Shown: piece by piece, positions 1-10,179 of the stretch
How the letters are laid out: each line of letters begins with the position of its first letter
Numbering within the stretch: the stretch's first letter is position 1
Assembly: GCA_031280795.1 (NCBI GenBank)
Contig: JAITGF010000016.1
Coordinates: 1-22,815, forward strand
From: Candidatus Ancillula prorhinotermitis
GTDB lineage: Bacteria > Actinomycetota > Actinomycetes > Actinomycetales > Bifidobacteriaceae
Reading direction: 5' to 3'
DNA length: 22,815 nt
Translations under genes and position numbers: made by a program
The notes under the pieces: model-generated
The model's input: only the letters and a program-made list of their open reading frames with translations
The model's database searches: none
What the model was told of the DNA's origin: nothing

Positions 1-22
1 ACCGGAGTCGCTTAGGTTGTCA

Positions 23-1823
<1,801 letters not shown>

Positions 1824-1859
1824 AACGCGTCGATGCGCGTAGCTTAGGCGGTAGAGTTT

Positions 1860-3566
1860 ATGCAGCCCAGAGTGGTGCTGATAGGTATGCCTGCGAGCGG
1901 AAAATCGCGGGTAGGGAAGACCTGCGCCCAAAACCACCCCGATTATTTCCCCGGCGGATTTCGCGACCTCGATGCCCAAATTGAAGCGCGCACCCAAAAA
2001 AGTATCGCCGAAGTTTTCGAGACTGAAGGCGAAAAGGCATTCCGCGAGCTTGAACTTGACCAACTTCGCGCCGAGCTAAAATCTTTTGGTGGCATATTAG
2101 CGCTCGGGGGAGGTACTTTGACGAGTACTGACGGTGTCATCGAGCTTGAAAATTATCGTCAAAACGGAGGGCTAGTCGTATATCTAGATGTAGATATGGA
2201 TTTAGCGCTAGATCGCATCAAGCGTAAAAATACTCGGCCATTACTACGCGATAATGCAGCCCAGAAATGGAGTCAATTGCATGACGATAGATATAAAACC
2301 TTCGAAAACGCCTCCGACCTACGCCTTCGTATTTCACAGCAACCAGCTGATGATTTCACAGAAGAAGAAAAGCATCGACAAGCATCGGTAACCGCTCAGC
2401 AAATCGTGCATGCCTTAGACGTACGTCGCGTACGAGTGCTACGCGATGGGGCGGTGAAATATAACGTAAATATCGGCTCTAATCTAGTGCAAGAAATTCC
2501 TGGAGCCCTTACAGCTGATACTCATAAGGTGTTTCTAATCCATACTGATTCGGTTCTAGAGCATGCCCAGCGCGTTTTGCGTGCCATACAGTCAGCTGGG
2601 TATGAATGCGTTTTGCATAGCGTACCCGATGCTGAAGACGCAAAGACTATCGCAGTTTACACAGAATGCTTGGAGAAAATGGCTGAGCTGAAGATGACTC
2701 GTCAAGACGCTGTCATAGGGGTTGGCGGTGGGGCTGTTACAGATTTGGCAGGCTTTATCGCAGCCACGTATTTGCGGGGGATCAAATGTATCAATGTTCC
2801 AACTTCATTGCTCGCCCAAGTTGACGCTTCAACTGGCGGTAAAACTGGCATAAATCTGAATGCGGGCAAGAACCTTTGTGGGGCGTTCTATGAGCCGAAA
2901 GCAGTTTATGTGGATTTGGAGACGCTCAGTACACTGCCCAAAAGAGAGCTTATCGAAGGTCTAGCAGAAGCTATCAAGATTGGCTTTACTTTTGACGAAA
3001 CTGTTTTGCATGCAATTCATCGTCTTGTGCCGGAGTCCCCGCAGTCACTGCACCAAAACCAGGGTGCGCGTACGCATCAGCACGAAGAGTGTCAATTTGA
3101 AATAGCTGTCGATAATGAAACCTATGCAGATATAATCTTCCGCAGCGTAAGCGTTAAGGCACGAGTTGTTTCAGCTGACTTATACGACAGCGGCTTGCGG
3201 GAGTTTCTCAATTACGGGCATACTTTTGGACACGCTATCGAAAAACTTGAACATTACACATGGCGTCATGGTGAAGCAGTTTCTGTCGGCATGGTCTTTG
3301 CGGCCCACCTTGGTCATAAATTAGGCATGATACCGTCAAATTTATTGCAAGAGCATATTGAAGCTCTTCAAAGAGTTGGTCTACCTGTGTTTTGGAAAAC
3401 AAATGCTACCTTCGATGATGTTTTGAGCGTGATGCGTGTTGACAAAAAAGCCCAAGGTTCTGATTTGCGCTTCGTGCTGCTTGAAGGTAAGTTACAGCCG
3501 AGAATCGTTAAGAATCCACCTCTGAGCGTGTTACAGCAATGCTTTGAAGAAGTTACCCATCCCTAA
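1860..3566 (+). CDS. aroKB: Bifunctional shikimate kinase / 3-dehydroquinate synthase
   Basis: A fusion of two shikimate-pathway enzymes, 568 residues. The N-terminal part is shikimate kinase (shikimate + ATP to shikimate-3-phosphate): P-loop GMPASGKS at 9-16, the DLD motif, the FRELE segment and ALGGGT. From about residue 190 it is 3-dehydroquinate synthase (DAHP to 3-dehydroquinate, NAD and metal dependent): GVGGGAVTDLAGF, PTSLLAQVDASTGGKTG, and likely metal ligands in GLAEAIK, NYGHTFGHA and WRHGEAVS. About 20 extra residues, rich in His and Gln, lie before DNETYADI compared with usual AroB sequences. The gene starts 36 nt after atpD with a weak AGGCGG ribosome site, so it is probably cotranscribed with atpD. 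Such fusions are known in bifidobacteria. Confidence 0.93.
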   Translation: MQPRVVLIGMPASGKSRVGKTCAQNHPDYFPGGFRDLDAQIEARTQKSIAEVFETEGEKAFRELELDQLRAELKSFGGILALGGGTLTSTDGVIELENYRQNGGLVVYLDVDMDLALDRIKRKNTRPLLRDNAAQKWSQLHDDRYKTFENASDLRLRISQQPADDFTEEEKHRQASVTAQQIVHALDVRRVRVLRDGAVKYNVNIGSNLVQEIPGALTADTHKVFLIHTDSVLEHAQRVLRAIQSAGYECVLHSVPDAEDAKTIAVYTECLEKMAELKMTRQDAVIGVGGGAVTDLAGFIAATYLRGIKCINVPTSLLAQVDASTGGKTGINLNAGKNLCGAFYEPKAVYVDLETLSTLPKRELIEGLAEAIKIGFTFDETVLHAIHRLVPESPQSLHQNQGARTHQHEECQFEIAVDNETYADIIFRSVSVKARVVSADLYDSGLREFLNYGHTFGHAIEKLEHYTWRHGEAVSVGMVFAAHLGHKLGMIPSNLLQEHIEALQRVGLPVFWKTNATFDDVLSVMRVDKKAQGSDLRFVLLEGKLQPRIVKNPPLSVLQQCFEEVTHP

Positions 3567-3570
3567 ATGC

Positions 3571-3609
3571 GTCAAAATTTGACAAAAACTTGACAAAAGA
3601 GCTTACACC
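3571..3609 (+). promoter_or_regulatory. Candidate PHO box upstream of pstS
   Basis: TTGACAAAA occurs twice, starting at 3579 and 3590, exactly 11 bp apart. A weaker GTCAAAA lies before them at 3571 and a weaker TTACACC after them at 3603. PhoB/PhoP-type regulators bind tandem direct repeats spaced 11 bp apart, upstream of the -10 in place of a good -35. The box ends about 16 bp before the pstS -10, which suits an activator. The TTGACA at 3590 is too far (30 bp) from the -10 to act as its -35. Confidence 0.6.
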
Positions 3610-3625
3610 ACCGCCTAAAGTACGG

Positions 3626-3631
3626 TATACT
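3626..3631 (+). promoter_or_regulatory. pstS -10 element, probably leaderless
   Basis: TATACT lies six bases before ATG 3638, so transcription would start at or next to the start codon. No -35 is present at the right distance, and no Shine-Dalgarno sequence precedes the ATG. Confidence 0.6.
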
Positions 3632-3637
3632 TAAAAT

Positions 3638-4522
3638 ATGAATATGAAAATCAATATACAATTTGCGAAAGCATTTGCAGTTTTGGCTGTTTTTGCTACT
3701 GCCATTTCTTTGGCCTCTTGCGGCAGCAATGCTGCACAAAATGGATCTTCTCCGATATCGATAATCACTCGTGAAGACGGTTCGGGTACGCGCTCAGCCT
3801 TCATCGAGCTTTTCAAAGTGCAAGATAGTGATAAGGTCGACCATACAATTGACCAAGCAAGTGTCAACAACTCAACAGCTGTAGTGATGACATCTGTCCA
3901 AAGTGATAAAAACGCTATCGGGTACATCTCGCTTGGATCATTAAACAATTCCGTAAAAGCAGTGCAGATCGATGGCGTAGAGCCGACAGTCCCGAACATC
4001 ATAAGTGGCAGCTACACCATCGCACGTCCTTTTAATATTGCGACTAAATCAGACATTTCCGACGCGACGAATGAGTTCATGGCTTATCTATCGTCTTCTC
4101 AAGCGGCAAGTGTCATTGATGGCGCCGGTTACATTTCTGAGCCGTCTACTGAAGAGTACATTCCAGCTGAAGGTGTTTCTGGTAAGGTAAAAATTGGTGG
4201 TTCTTCATCGGTTAGCCCTTTAATGGAGAAGTTAGTTGAAGATTTCGAGTCTATAAACCCTGATGTCCAAATTGAAGTTCAAACCTCTGACTCGTCTACC
4301 GGTATCAATGGTGCAATCGACGGTACTTTCGATATTGCAATGGCTTCTCGTGAGCTTAAAGCTTCTGAAGAAGATAAAGGCTTAACTGCTACAACAATTG
4401 CGACTGACGGTCTAGTAGTGGTAGTCAACCAAGAGAACTCAATCGACTCCTTAACTATTGACCAAGTAAACAAGATTTACACTGGTGATATCACTGACTG
4501 GAGCGAGCTGACATCAAACTAA
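3638..4522 (+). CDS. pstS: Phosphate-binding lipoprotein PstS, lobes in permuted order
   Basis: Extracellular phosphate receptor of the PstSCAB importer, 294 residues. It has a lipoprotein signal peptide with lipobox LASC (Cys28). Residues about 39-175 carry the phosphate-site motif TREDGSGTR (44-52), NAIGYISLGSL and IDGVEPT, which form the second half of a usual PstS. Residues about 182-294 carry GGSSSVSPLMEKL, IDGTFDIAMASRELK and IYTGDITDWSEL, normally the first half. The protein thus ends where a canonical PstS reaches its middle, so it is circularly permuted. I recall similar architectures in other Gram-positive bacteria, so this may be a known variant. It is first in the pst operon, behind the PHO box, and ATG 3644 is an alternative start. 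Confidence 0.93.
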   Translation: MNMKINIQFAKAFAVLAVFATAISLASCGSNAAQNGSSPISIITREDGSGTRSAFIELFKVQDSDKVDHTIDQASVNNSTAVVMTSVQSDKNAIGYISLGSLNNSVKAVQIDGVEPTVPNIISGSYTIARPFNIATKSDISDATNEFMAYLSSSQAASVIDGAGYISEPSTEEYIPAEGVSGKVKIGGSSSVSPLMEKLVEDFESINPDVQIEVQTSDSSTGINGAIDGTFDIAMASRELKASEEDKGLTATTIATDGLVVVVNQENSIDSLTIDQVNKIYTGDITDWSELTSN

Positions 4523-4542
4523 ATCGCTTCAAAGAAAACGGT

Positions 4543-5376
4543 ATGCGTGCAGTGTTTACATTCGCTGCATGCATATCAATTCTTTGCGTTGTGACGATTT
4601 GCTTGTTTCTCTTCGCAAACGGGTTGCCTGCAATTTTCAAGATCGGAGTAGGCGATTTTCTTTTAGGTGTCAAATGGGCACCTTCGAACGGGGTTTTCGG
4701 TATTTTGCCGATGGTCTTGGGGTCGATTTACGTAACAGCATTTGCTTTGCTCGTCGGCGTGCCAGTGGGGATATTTTCCGCAGTCTTTTTGGTATATTAC
4801 TGCCCAAAACGGGTTTACCAAGTCCTGAAGCCATTGATAAACTTGCTTGCAGGCATTCCCTCCATCATCTATGGTTTTTTTGGTCTAGTAGTTTTAGTGC
4901 CGATAGTACGTGAAGTCTTCGGGGGCAATGGTAAAGAGATGTTGACTGCCGGAATTCTACTTGGATTCATGATTCTCCCCACTGTTGTCGCAATGACGGA
5001 ATCGGCACTCCGGGCGGTGCCACGCTATTACTATGAAGGTGCACTCGCAATCGGTGCCACTAAAGAGCGTAGCATCTTCAATACAGTCATTCCCGCAGCA
5101 AAATCAGGAGTGCTTGCTGGAGTCATTTTAGGGCTTGGGCGTGCGATAGGTGAAACGATGGCGGTGATTATGGTTGCAGGTAATCAAGCAATCATCCCCG
5201 AAAGTATTCTGCAAGGGTTCCGAACGATGACAGCGAATATCGTGCTTGAAATGGGGTATGCCGCTGACCTGCACCGTGAAGCTTTGATAGCTACGGCTGT
5301 AGTGCTCTTTATTTTTATCTTGTTGATTAATTCGCTCTTCTCAATCTTGAAGCGAAGGGATTTAGCCAATGCCTAA
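4543..5376 (+). CDS. pstC: Phosphate ABC transporter permease PstC
   Basis: Inner-membrane permease that pairs with PstA to form the phosphate channel. The 277 residues hold about six hydrophobic segments, with PVGIFSAVFLVYY, LAGIPSIIYGFFGL and the coupling-helix region GALAIGATKERSIF followed by GRAIGETMAV, all typical of PstC. The gene begins 20 nt after pstS. The ribosome site is poor (only an AAAG-like stretch), and the frame stays open upstream to 4498 without ATG, GTG or TTG. Translation therefore either couples to pstS or starts at a rarer codon such as CTG 4498. It overlaps pstA by 8 nt. Confidence 0.93.
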   Translation: MRAVFTFAACISILCVVTICLFLFANGLPAIFKIGVGDFLLGVKWAPSNGVFGILPMVLGSIYVTAFALLVGVPVGIFSAVFLVYYCPKRVYQVLKPLINLLAGIPSIIYGFFGLVVLVPIVREVFGGNGKEMLTAGILLGFMILPTVVAMTESALRAVPRYYYEGALAIGATKERSIFNTVIPAAKSGVLAGVILGLGRAIGETMAVIMVAGNQAIIPESILQGFRTMTANIVLEMGYAADLHREALIATAVVLFIFILLINSLFSILKRRDLANA

Positions 5377-6247
5377 AGCCAAAACTCCTTCTCGAAATAT
5401 CACGACTAAGCAATTTCGCCTTGGGTCTACGCTTATCAAAGCTGGTGTATTCTTAAGCATTGGTGTCGCCATCATTTCCACCTTCTACCTGATCGGATAC
5501 ATTTTGGTCCAAGGTGTCCCAAACCTTACGTCCCAGCTTTTTGAGTGGGAATACTCAAGTGAAAATGCCTCCCTTATACCAGCGTTAATAAATACTGTAG
5601 TGATGACATTTGGTGCACTGTTAGTCGCTTGTCCTGTGGGGATTTTTGCCGCCGTTTACCTTACACAGTACACTTCGACCCGCTCGCGCTTCGTGCATAT
5701 CGTGCAAATTGCTGCCGAAACGCTTACAGGCATCCCTTCCATCGTCTATGGACTTTTCGGTATGCTGATGTTCGTAACGTTTTTCGGCTGGGGCTATTCA
5801 CTGCTTGCCGGTGTGTGTACATTAGCGATAATGGTATTGCCACTGATTATGCGCGCCACTGAAGAAGCCCTCCTAGCTGTCGACCCCACCTTTCGTGAGG
5901 CCAGCTTTGGGCTAGGCGCAGGAAAAACTCGCACGATTTTCAAAGTGCTCTTACCAGCTGCATCCGGCGGTATACTTTCTGGTATAATATTAGCAGTAGG
6001 GCGTATTGTTGGCGAAACTGCCGCGCTCATTTTTACTGCAGGTACTGTCGCCCAAGTTGCAACTTCGGCCTTTAGTTCTGCACGCACACTTTCAGTGCAT
6101 ATGTACGCCCTTTCGTCTGAGGGGCTATTCGTGAAACAGGCTTATGCGACTGCAGTCGTCCTTTTAATTTTGGTGATCATCATCAACGCAGTTTCAGCAT
6201 TATTGTCCAGAAAATTAGCTAATACAGGGAGTAGCAATGAAGAATAG
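5369..6247 (+). CDS. pstA: Phosphate ABC transporter permease PstA
   Basis: Second permease of the Pst importer, 292 residues, with a short basic cytoplasmic N-terminus and about six membrane segments. Family signatures are [18 protein letters not shown], the EAA-type loop [20 protein letters not shown] and [16 protein letters not shown]. Its ATG lies inside the last codons of pstC (8-nt overlap), with GAAGGGA about 8 nt upstream, so translation is coupled. Its own end overlaps pstB by 11 nt. Confidence 0.95.
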   Translation: MPKAKTPSRNITTKQFRLGSTLIKAGVFLSIGVAIISTFYLIGYILVQGVPNLTSQLFEWEYSSENASLIPALINTVVMTFGALLVACPVGIFAAVYLTQYTSTRSRFVHIVQIAAETLTGIPSIVYGLFGMLMFVTFFGWGYSLLAGVCTLAIMVLPLIMRATEEALLAVDPTFREASFGLGAGKTRTIFKVLLPAASGGILSGIILAVGRIVGETAALIFTAGTVAQVATSAFSSARTLSVHMYALSSEGLFVKQAYATAVVLLILVIIINAVSALLSRKLANTGSSNEE

Positions 6248-7001
6248 GGAGCAAGTAATCGAAGTTAAGGACTTGAATCTTTTTTATGGGGATTTTCAAG
6301 CCTTGCACAATATATCACTTAGTGTTGACCAAAACGCTATCACAGCTTTCATCGGCCCAAGTGGTTGCGGTAAGTCGACTTTACTCAAAACGTTAAATCG
6401 CATGAATGATCTAGTGCCAAGCTGGCGTATCGAAGGCGAAGTTTTACTTGATGGGCAAAACATTTACGCTTCAAATGTGAATGTAAATGAATTGCGCAAG
6501 AATGTTGGTATGGTCTTCCAAAAGCCTAACCCTTTCCCGATGTCGATTTACGACAATGTGGCTTATGGCCCGCGTACACACGGTGTGAAAAAGAAAGCCG
6601 AGCTAGACGATGTGGTACAAAAACACCTTGAGCAAGCAGCCATTTGGGAAGAGGTAAAAGACCGCCTGCACAAATCTGCCCTTTCGCTCTCCGGAGGTCA
6701 GCAGCAACGAGTTTGCATCGCTCGCGCCTTAGCTGTGGAGCCTGAAGTTTTGCTTATGGATGAGCCCACTTCGGCTCTAGACCCCATTTCCACGGCTAAG
6801 ATTGAAGAGTTGGTCTTAGAGCTAAAGCGTGATTACACCATCGTGATGGTCACCCACAACATGCAACAAGCAGCACGCATTTCGAACAATACAGGATTCT
6901 TCTTGCTTGGAGAGCTAGTTGAGTATGCGAGCACAAATAAGCTATTTGATAAGCCTAAAGATCAGCGCACAGAAGATTACATTACCGGACGTTTTGGGTA
7001 G
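6237..7001 (+). CDS. pstB: Phosphate import ATP-binding protein PstB
   Basis: Cytoplasmic ATPase driving phosphate import, 254 residues, the usual family length. It has Walker [10 protein letters not shown] near residue 40, a Q-loop followed by the PstB-specific [21 protein letters not shown] signature LSGGQQQR, Walker B with catalytic Glu ([13 protein letters not shown]) and switch His in MVTHNM. AGGGAG precedes the ATG, and the start overlaps pstA. The stop codon overlaps the ribosome site of the next gene. Confidence 0.97.
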   Translation: MKNREQVIEVKDLNLFYGDFQALHNISLSVDQNAITAFIGPSGCGKSTLLKTLNRMNDLVPSWRIEGEVLLDGQNIYASNVNVNELRKNVGMVFQKPNPFPMSIYDNVAYGPRTHGVKKKAELDDVVQKHLEQAAIWEEVKDRLHKSALSLSGGQQQRVCIARALAVEPEVLLMDEPTSALDPISTAKIEELVLELKRDYTIVMVTHNMQQAARISNNTGFFLLGELVEYASTNKLFDKPKDQRTEDYITGRFG

Positions 7002-7011
7002 GAGGAGTAAA

Positions 7012-7347
7012 ATGCTAAAAAGAGATATTGATAAATTAGAAGAGCTAGATATTCTAGTAGACGATTTGGTTGACTTGGTTAAAACGTCAATCAAGTCCGA
7101 TGAGAATAATGAAGTAAGTGAAGAATTGGTTTTACATATACGCAAAACTTATCGCGAAATCGATAAAACTGCTGCAAGGCTCATCCTTAAAGGGCAACCT
7201 GTAGCCTCTGACCTGAAGAAGATCTTGAAGTCGATCCGCAAAGCCGATGAATTTCGCCAAGCTTTTCGCCTCAGTCGCAAGCTCGGACGTAAAGAGTCGG
7301 TCGCGAATGTACGCAAAGTTTTACTCAATAGCGTTTCTTCAAGCTAG
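7012..7347 (+). CDS. Half-length PhoU-domain protein
   Basis: A 111-residue helical protein related to PhoU, the regulator that links Pst transport to PhoR signalling. The match is in the core IDKTAARLILKGQPVASDLKKILKSIRKADE, close to the PhoU pattern of QQPVA-DLR followed by an ERIGD-type metal site. Here the metal-site segment reads DEFRQAF, so key acidic residues appear lost. PhoU normally has about 220 residues in two three-helix bundles; only one bundle is present and the downstream frames show no second half. ATG 7012 is chosen because GGAGGA sits at 7001-7006, so upstream in-frame extensions inside pstB are ignored. It is the last gene of the pst operon. Function as a true PhoU is uncertain. 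Confidence 0.8.
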   Translation: MLKRDIDKLEELDILVDDLVDLVKTSIKSDENNEVSEELVLHIRKTYREIDKTAARLILKGQPVASDLKKILKSIRKADEFRQAFRLSRKLGRKESVANVRKVLLNSVSSS

Positions 7348-7399
7348 CCGATGGCTACGTGCGAGCTCAGGACGCCTTCCCGATCTCCTTTTGTGAGCC

Positions 7400-7451
7400 G
7401 ATTTCATACATCTTCGCGAAGTCTATATGCTAGCACAAATAATGTGAAATC
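7400..7451. repeat. Inverted repeat upstream of the thrS promoter
   Basis: GATTTCA (7400-7406) pairs with TGAAATC (7445-7451), and between them is the 10-bp palindrome CTTCGCGAAG (7412-7421). This lies just upstream of the thrS -10 element, where a regulator could bind. No T-run makes it a terminator. The role is unknown. Confidence 0.45.
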
Positions 7452-7474
7452 GATATACGTCAGCGACCGAAACG

Positions 7475-7483
7475 TGGTATAAT
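7475..7483 (+). promoter_or_regulatory. thrS extended -10 promoter, leaderless
   Basis: TGG-TATAAT: the -10 hexamer is at 7478-7483 with an extended TG at 7475-7476. The ATG of thrS follows after six bases, so the transcript should begin at the start codon. No Shine-Dalgarno sequence is present. A clear -35 hexamer is not seen. A 5' T-box leader is therefore excluded for this promoter. Confidence 0.7.
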
Positions 7484-7489
7484 GTAGTT

Positions 7490-9400
7490 ATGAAGATTTC
7501 GATTGGCCCGAATGTTGACTTTAGTACGCCTGAAGGTTTGGCGATACTTCGTCACTCCTGTACGCACATTATGGCACAAGCTGTGCAAAACCTATTTCCT
7601 GGCACAAAACTTGGCATCGGCCCGGTAATCGACGACGGATTTTATTATGATTTTGACTTGAAAGACTCGCAAATCAGCGCTTTTGAGCCTGAACACTTTA
7701 AGCAGATCGAGAAGGAAATGCAAAAGCTCATCAACGAAGGCCAAGTATTTGTGCGTCGCGAGATAAGCTATGATGAGGGCGTGTCTGAGCTAGCTAGCGA
7801 GCCATATAAGATAGAGTTGATTTCTAAGAAAGGCAATGTGGATCTCACTACTGGCGAGCCGCTTGGTAGTGACGAGATTTCTACGCTAACTATTTATGAC
7901 AATTATCGCCCGGCTAAAACTAAAGAGCTTGAGGCTGGCAATGGCATCACTCTTCCACTTGATGGTGATAAGAAATACGTGAAAACTTGGGGTGACCTTT
8001 GCAAAGGTCCGCACATTCCAAATGCGAAGGCTATTGGAAATGCGTTTAAAATCATGAAGGCATCTTCAGCATATTGGCTAGGAGATGACAAAAACCCACA
8101 GATGCAGCGTTTATATGGGACTGCATGGGCATCTAAAGAAGATTTGCAAGCCTATTTGACACGTCTAGAAGAAGCTTCTAAACGCGACCACCGCAAGCTC
8201 GGCACTCAGCTCGATTTGTTTTCTTTTCCAGATGAAATCGGCTCGGGGTTGCCTGTATTCCACCCCAAAGGTGCAATGATGCGCATGGTGATGGAAGATT
8301 ATTCTAGAAAAAAGCATATCGAAGCAGGATATTCTTTCGTTAACACTCCGCACATTACTAAGGGTCAGCTTTATGAAACTTCTGGTCATTTAAGCTGGTA
8401 CAAAGATACGATGTTCCCACCGATGGTGCTACCGGACTCACCGTCTGGTGAAGAGTACTACCTAAAGCCTATGAATTGCCCGATGCATACGCTTATCTAC
8501 AAAACCACTGCCAAATCGTATCGTGAGCTTCCGCTGCGTCTTTTCGAGTTTGGTACTGTCTACCGCTATGAGCGCTCAGGGGTCATCCATGGCCTTACCC
8601 GTGTGCGTGGGCTTACCCAAGATGATGCCCACATTTACTGCACGCGCGACCAAATGAAAGACGAGCTTACGAAGACGTTGAATTTCGTACTAGAATTACT
8701 TAAGGACTACGGTCTAGATGACTTCTACCTAGAACTTTCAACTAAGGATCCCGACAAATACGTAGGCTCTGATGAAATCTGGGAAGAAGCCACTAAAACG
8801 CTCGAGGAAGTCAGCATAGCATCTGGTTTAGAGCTAGTTCCAGACCCAGGAGGCGCAGCATTCTACGGGCCAAAGATATCGATCCAGACCAGAGATGCTA
8901 TCGGCAGGACCTGGCAGATGTCTACGATTCAGCTTGACTTTAACACGCCGGCACGTTTCGATATTGAGTTTCAAAACTCCAATGGTGAGCGTGAGCAACC
9001 GGTCATGATTCATCGGGCACTTTTTGGCTCGATTGAGCGTTTCTTCGGCATTTTGGTCGAGCATTACGCTGGTGCTTTCCCCACCTGGCTTTCACCTGTG
9101 CAGGTGACTTGCGTACCAGTGGCAGCAACCTTCGAAGGGTACCTCCAAGATTTTGCTGATAAGCTTAAAGCAAAAGGTGTGCGTGTGGAGTGTGATTTCA
9201 CCGACGATCGCTTTCCAAAAAAGATTCGCAATGCTTCGAAGTCCAAAGTGCCGATAACTATCATCGCCGGTGAAGAAGATGTTCAAAATGACGCAGTTTC
9301 ATTCCGCTTTAGAGACGGCAGCCAAGAAAATGGTGTCAAAATTGATGACGCTATCACCAAGATTATGCAAATCATCGAGAGTCGAAATAACGTTTTATGA
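7490..9400 (+). CDS. thrS: Threonyl-tRNA synthetase lacking the TGS domain
   Basis: Charges tRNA-Thr with threonine in the cytoplasm; 636 residues. The editing domain has HSCTH near residues 23-27 and CKGPH. The catalytic core holds MNCPMH and QDDAH and the [15 protein letters not shown] motif-3 region, which together supply the expected Zn ligands Cys, His and His. The anticodon-binding domain follows to the end. The usual N-terminal TGS domain of about 60 residues is missing: the editing domain starts almost at once, and an in-frame TGA at 7445-7447 with no other start excludes an extension. The promoter abuts the ATG. The gene overlaps the HIT gene by 4 nt (ATGA), a pairing usual in actinobacteria. 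Confidence 0.96.
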   Translation: MKISIGPNVDFSTPEGLAILRHSCTHIMAQAVQNLFPGTKLGIGPVIDDGFYYDFDLKDSQISAFEPEHFKQIEKEMQKLINEGQVFVRREISYDEGVSELASEPYKIELISKKGNVDLTTGEPLGSDEISTLTIYDNYRPAKTKELEAGNGITLPLDGDKKYVKTWGDLCKGPHIPNAKAIGNAFKIMKASSAYWLGDDKNPQMQRLYGTAWASKEDLQAYLTRLEEASKRDHRKLGTQLDLFSFPDEIGSGLPVFHPKGAMMRMVMEDYSRKKHIEAGYSFVNTPHITKGQLYETSGHLSWYKDTMFPPMVLPDSPSGEEYYLKPMNCPMHTLIYKTTAKSYRELPLRLFEFGTVYRYERSGVIHGLTRVRGLTQDDAHIYCTRDQMKDELTKTLNFVLELLKDYGLDDFYLELSTKDPDKYVGSDEIWEEATKTLEEVSIASGLELVPDPGGAAFYGPKISIQTRDAIGRTWQMSTIQLDFNTPARFDIEFQNSNGEREQPVMIHRALFGSIERFFGILVEHYAGAFPTWLSPVQVTCVPVAATFEGYLQDFADKLKAKGVRVECDFTDDRFPKKIRNASKSKVPITIIAGEEDVQNDAVSFRFRDGSQENGVKIDDAITKIMQIIESRNNVL

Positions 9401-9954
9401 GCTCGGCCATGCATGAATCAGATTTAGAAATCTTTGCAGCCGACCAATTCGGTGTGCAGACTGATAGTTTTGATCGCCTTTGGACACCGCATCGCATGGC
9501 TTATGTTAAAGCGGAAACACCACGCGGCAGAGATGGCGAATCATGCCCGTTTTGCGATGCACCATCTAAGAGCGACCAAGATGGCTTAATCGTACACCGG
9601 GGCGAAAAGGCGTATGTTTTAATGAATCTATTTCCCTACAACACCGCCCATCTTCTTGTGTGCCCCTATGAGCACGTGTCGCTTTACGAAGATTTAACGC
9701 CACAGATGCGCACGGAAGTAGCTGAATTAACTAGCCACGCACTTGAAGTGTTGCGTAGTGTGATACGCCCAGATGGGTTCAACTTGGGCATCAATCAAGG
9801 AGAAGTGGCTGGGGCAGGTATTGCAGCACATTTACACCAACATATAGTGCCACGCTGGAAAGGTGATGCGAATTTCTTTCCAGTTATCGCTCAAACTAAA
9901 GCGATTCCGCGCCTGCTTGAAGAAACCCGTGAAGCTTTACAGAATGCTTGGTGA
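9397..9954 (+). CDS. HIT-family nucleotide hydrolase/phosphorylase
   Basis: Histidine-triad protein of 185 residues with the active-site run [10 protein letters not shown] near the C-terminus and a possible metal pair in CPFCDAP near residue 50. It resembles the actinobacterial Ap4A phosphorylase-type HIT proteins encoded next to thrS, which cleave dinucleoside polyphosphates, but the substrate cannot be read from sequence. ATG 9397 overlaps the thrS stop, giving translational coupling. ATG 9409 is an alternative, and neither has a good ribosome site. A weak hairpin (ACCT-GAAT-AGGT, then TTT) follows the stop. Confidence 0.9.
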   Translation: MSSAMHESDLEIFAADQFGVQTDSFDRLWTPHRMAYVKAETPRGRDGESCPFCDAPSKSDQDGLIVHRGEKAYVLMNLFPYNTAHLLVCPYEHVSLYEDLTPQMRTEVAELTSHALEVLRSVIRPDGFNLGINQGEVAGAGIAAHLHQHIVPRWKGDANFFPVIAQTKAIPRLLEETREALQNAW

Positions 9955-9982
9955 GCCACCTGAATAGGTTTTCAAGCCCGAT

Positions 9983-10011
9983 TTGACAAAATCACGAACC
10001 TGTGTTATAAT
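9983..10011 (+). promoter_or_regulatory. Consensus promoter of rplJL
   Basis: TTGACA (9983-9988), a 17-bp spacer and TATAAT (10006-10011) match the sigma70-type consensus fully, with an added extended -10 TG. This fits very strong transcription of ribosomal protein genes. The start is expected near 10018. Confidence 0.9.
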
Positions 10012-10021
10012 AGAGATATCC

Positions 10022-10152
10022 GAAGACCGTTGGTATATTATTGGTTTAGTATATAATTCCAGCGCAGGTTTTTTATAGACGCACTTAAAGCGTCCATGTT
10101 TTCCTGTGCACTTATTTATTATTCCCATATTTACTAATAGCCTTTGGTCTAA
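10022..10152 (+). ncRNA. L10-type ribosomal protein leader
   Basis: The roughly 160-nt untranslated leader of rplJ folds like the known L10 leader. A closing stem pairs AGACC (10024-10028) with GGTCT (10146-10150). A side arm is formed from the AT-rich inverted repeat between about 10031 and 10060. A second arm pairs GCGCAGG (10062-10068) with CCTGTGC (10103-10109) and carries an inner hairpin GACGC/GCGTC (10078-10094). In other bacteria the L10-(L12)4 complex binds this leader and represses its own translation. The pairing is read by hand; repression is inferred from the family. Confidence 0.75.
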
Positions 10153-10179
10153 GTAGAACACTTAAGAGAAAAGGAATAA

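Noticed and set aside
3590..3631. TTGACA at 3590 as the -35 of the pstS promoter
   Set aside because: The spacing to TATACT is 30 bp, far from the 16-18 bp needed; it fits better as part of the PHO-box repeats.
6919..7011. Longer start for the PhoU-like gene inside pstB
   Set aside because: The perfect GGAGGA before ATG 7012 and the match to PhoU begin after that point; the extension is a pstB shadow.
7345..7357. TAGCC-GAT-GGCTA hairpin at the end of the PhoU-like gene as a terminator
   Set aside because: The stem is only 5 bp and no T-run follows.
7348..7489. T-box riboswitch before thrS
   Set aside because: The thrS -10 element ends six bases before the start codon, so the main transcript has no leader, and no T-box motif or antiterminator is visible.
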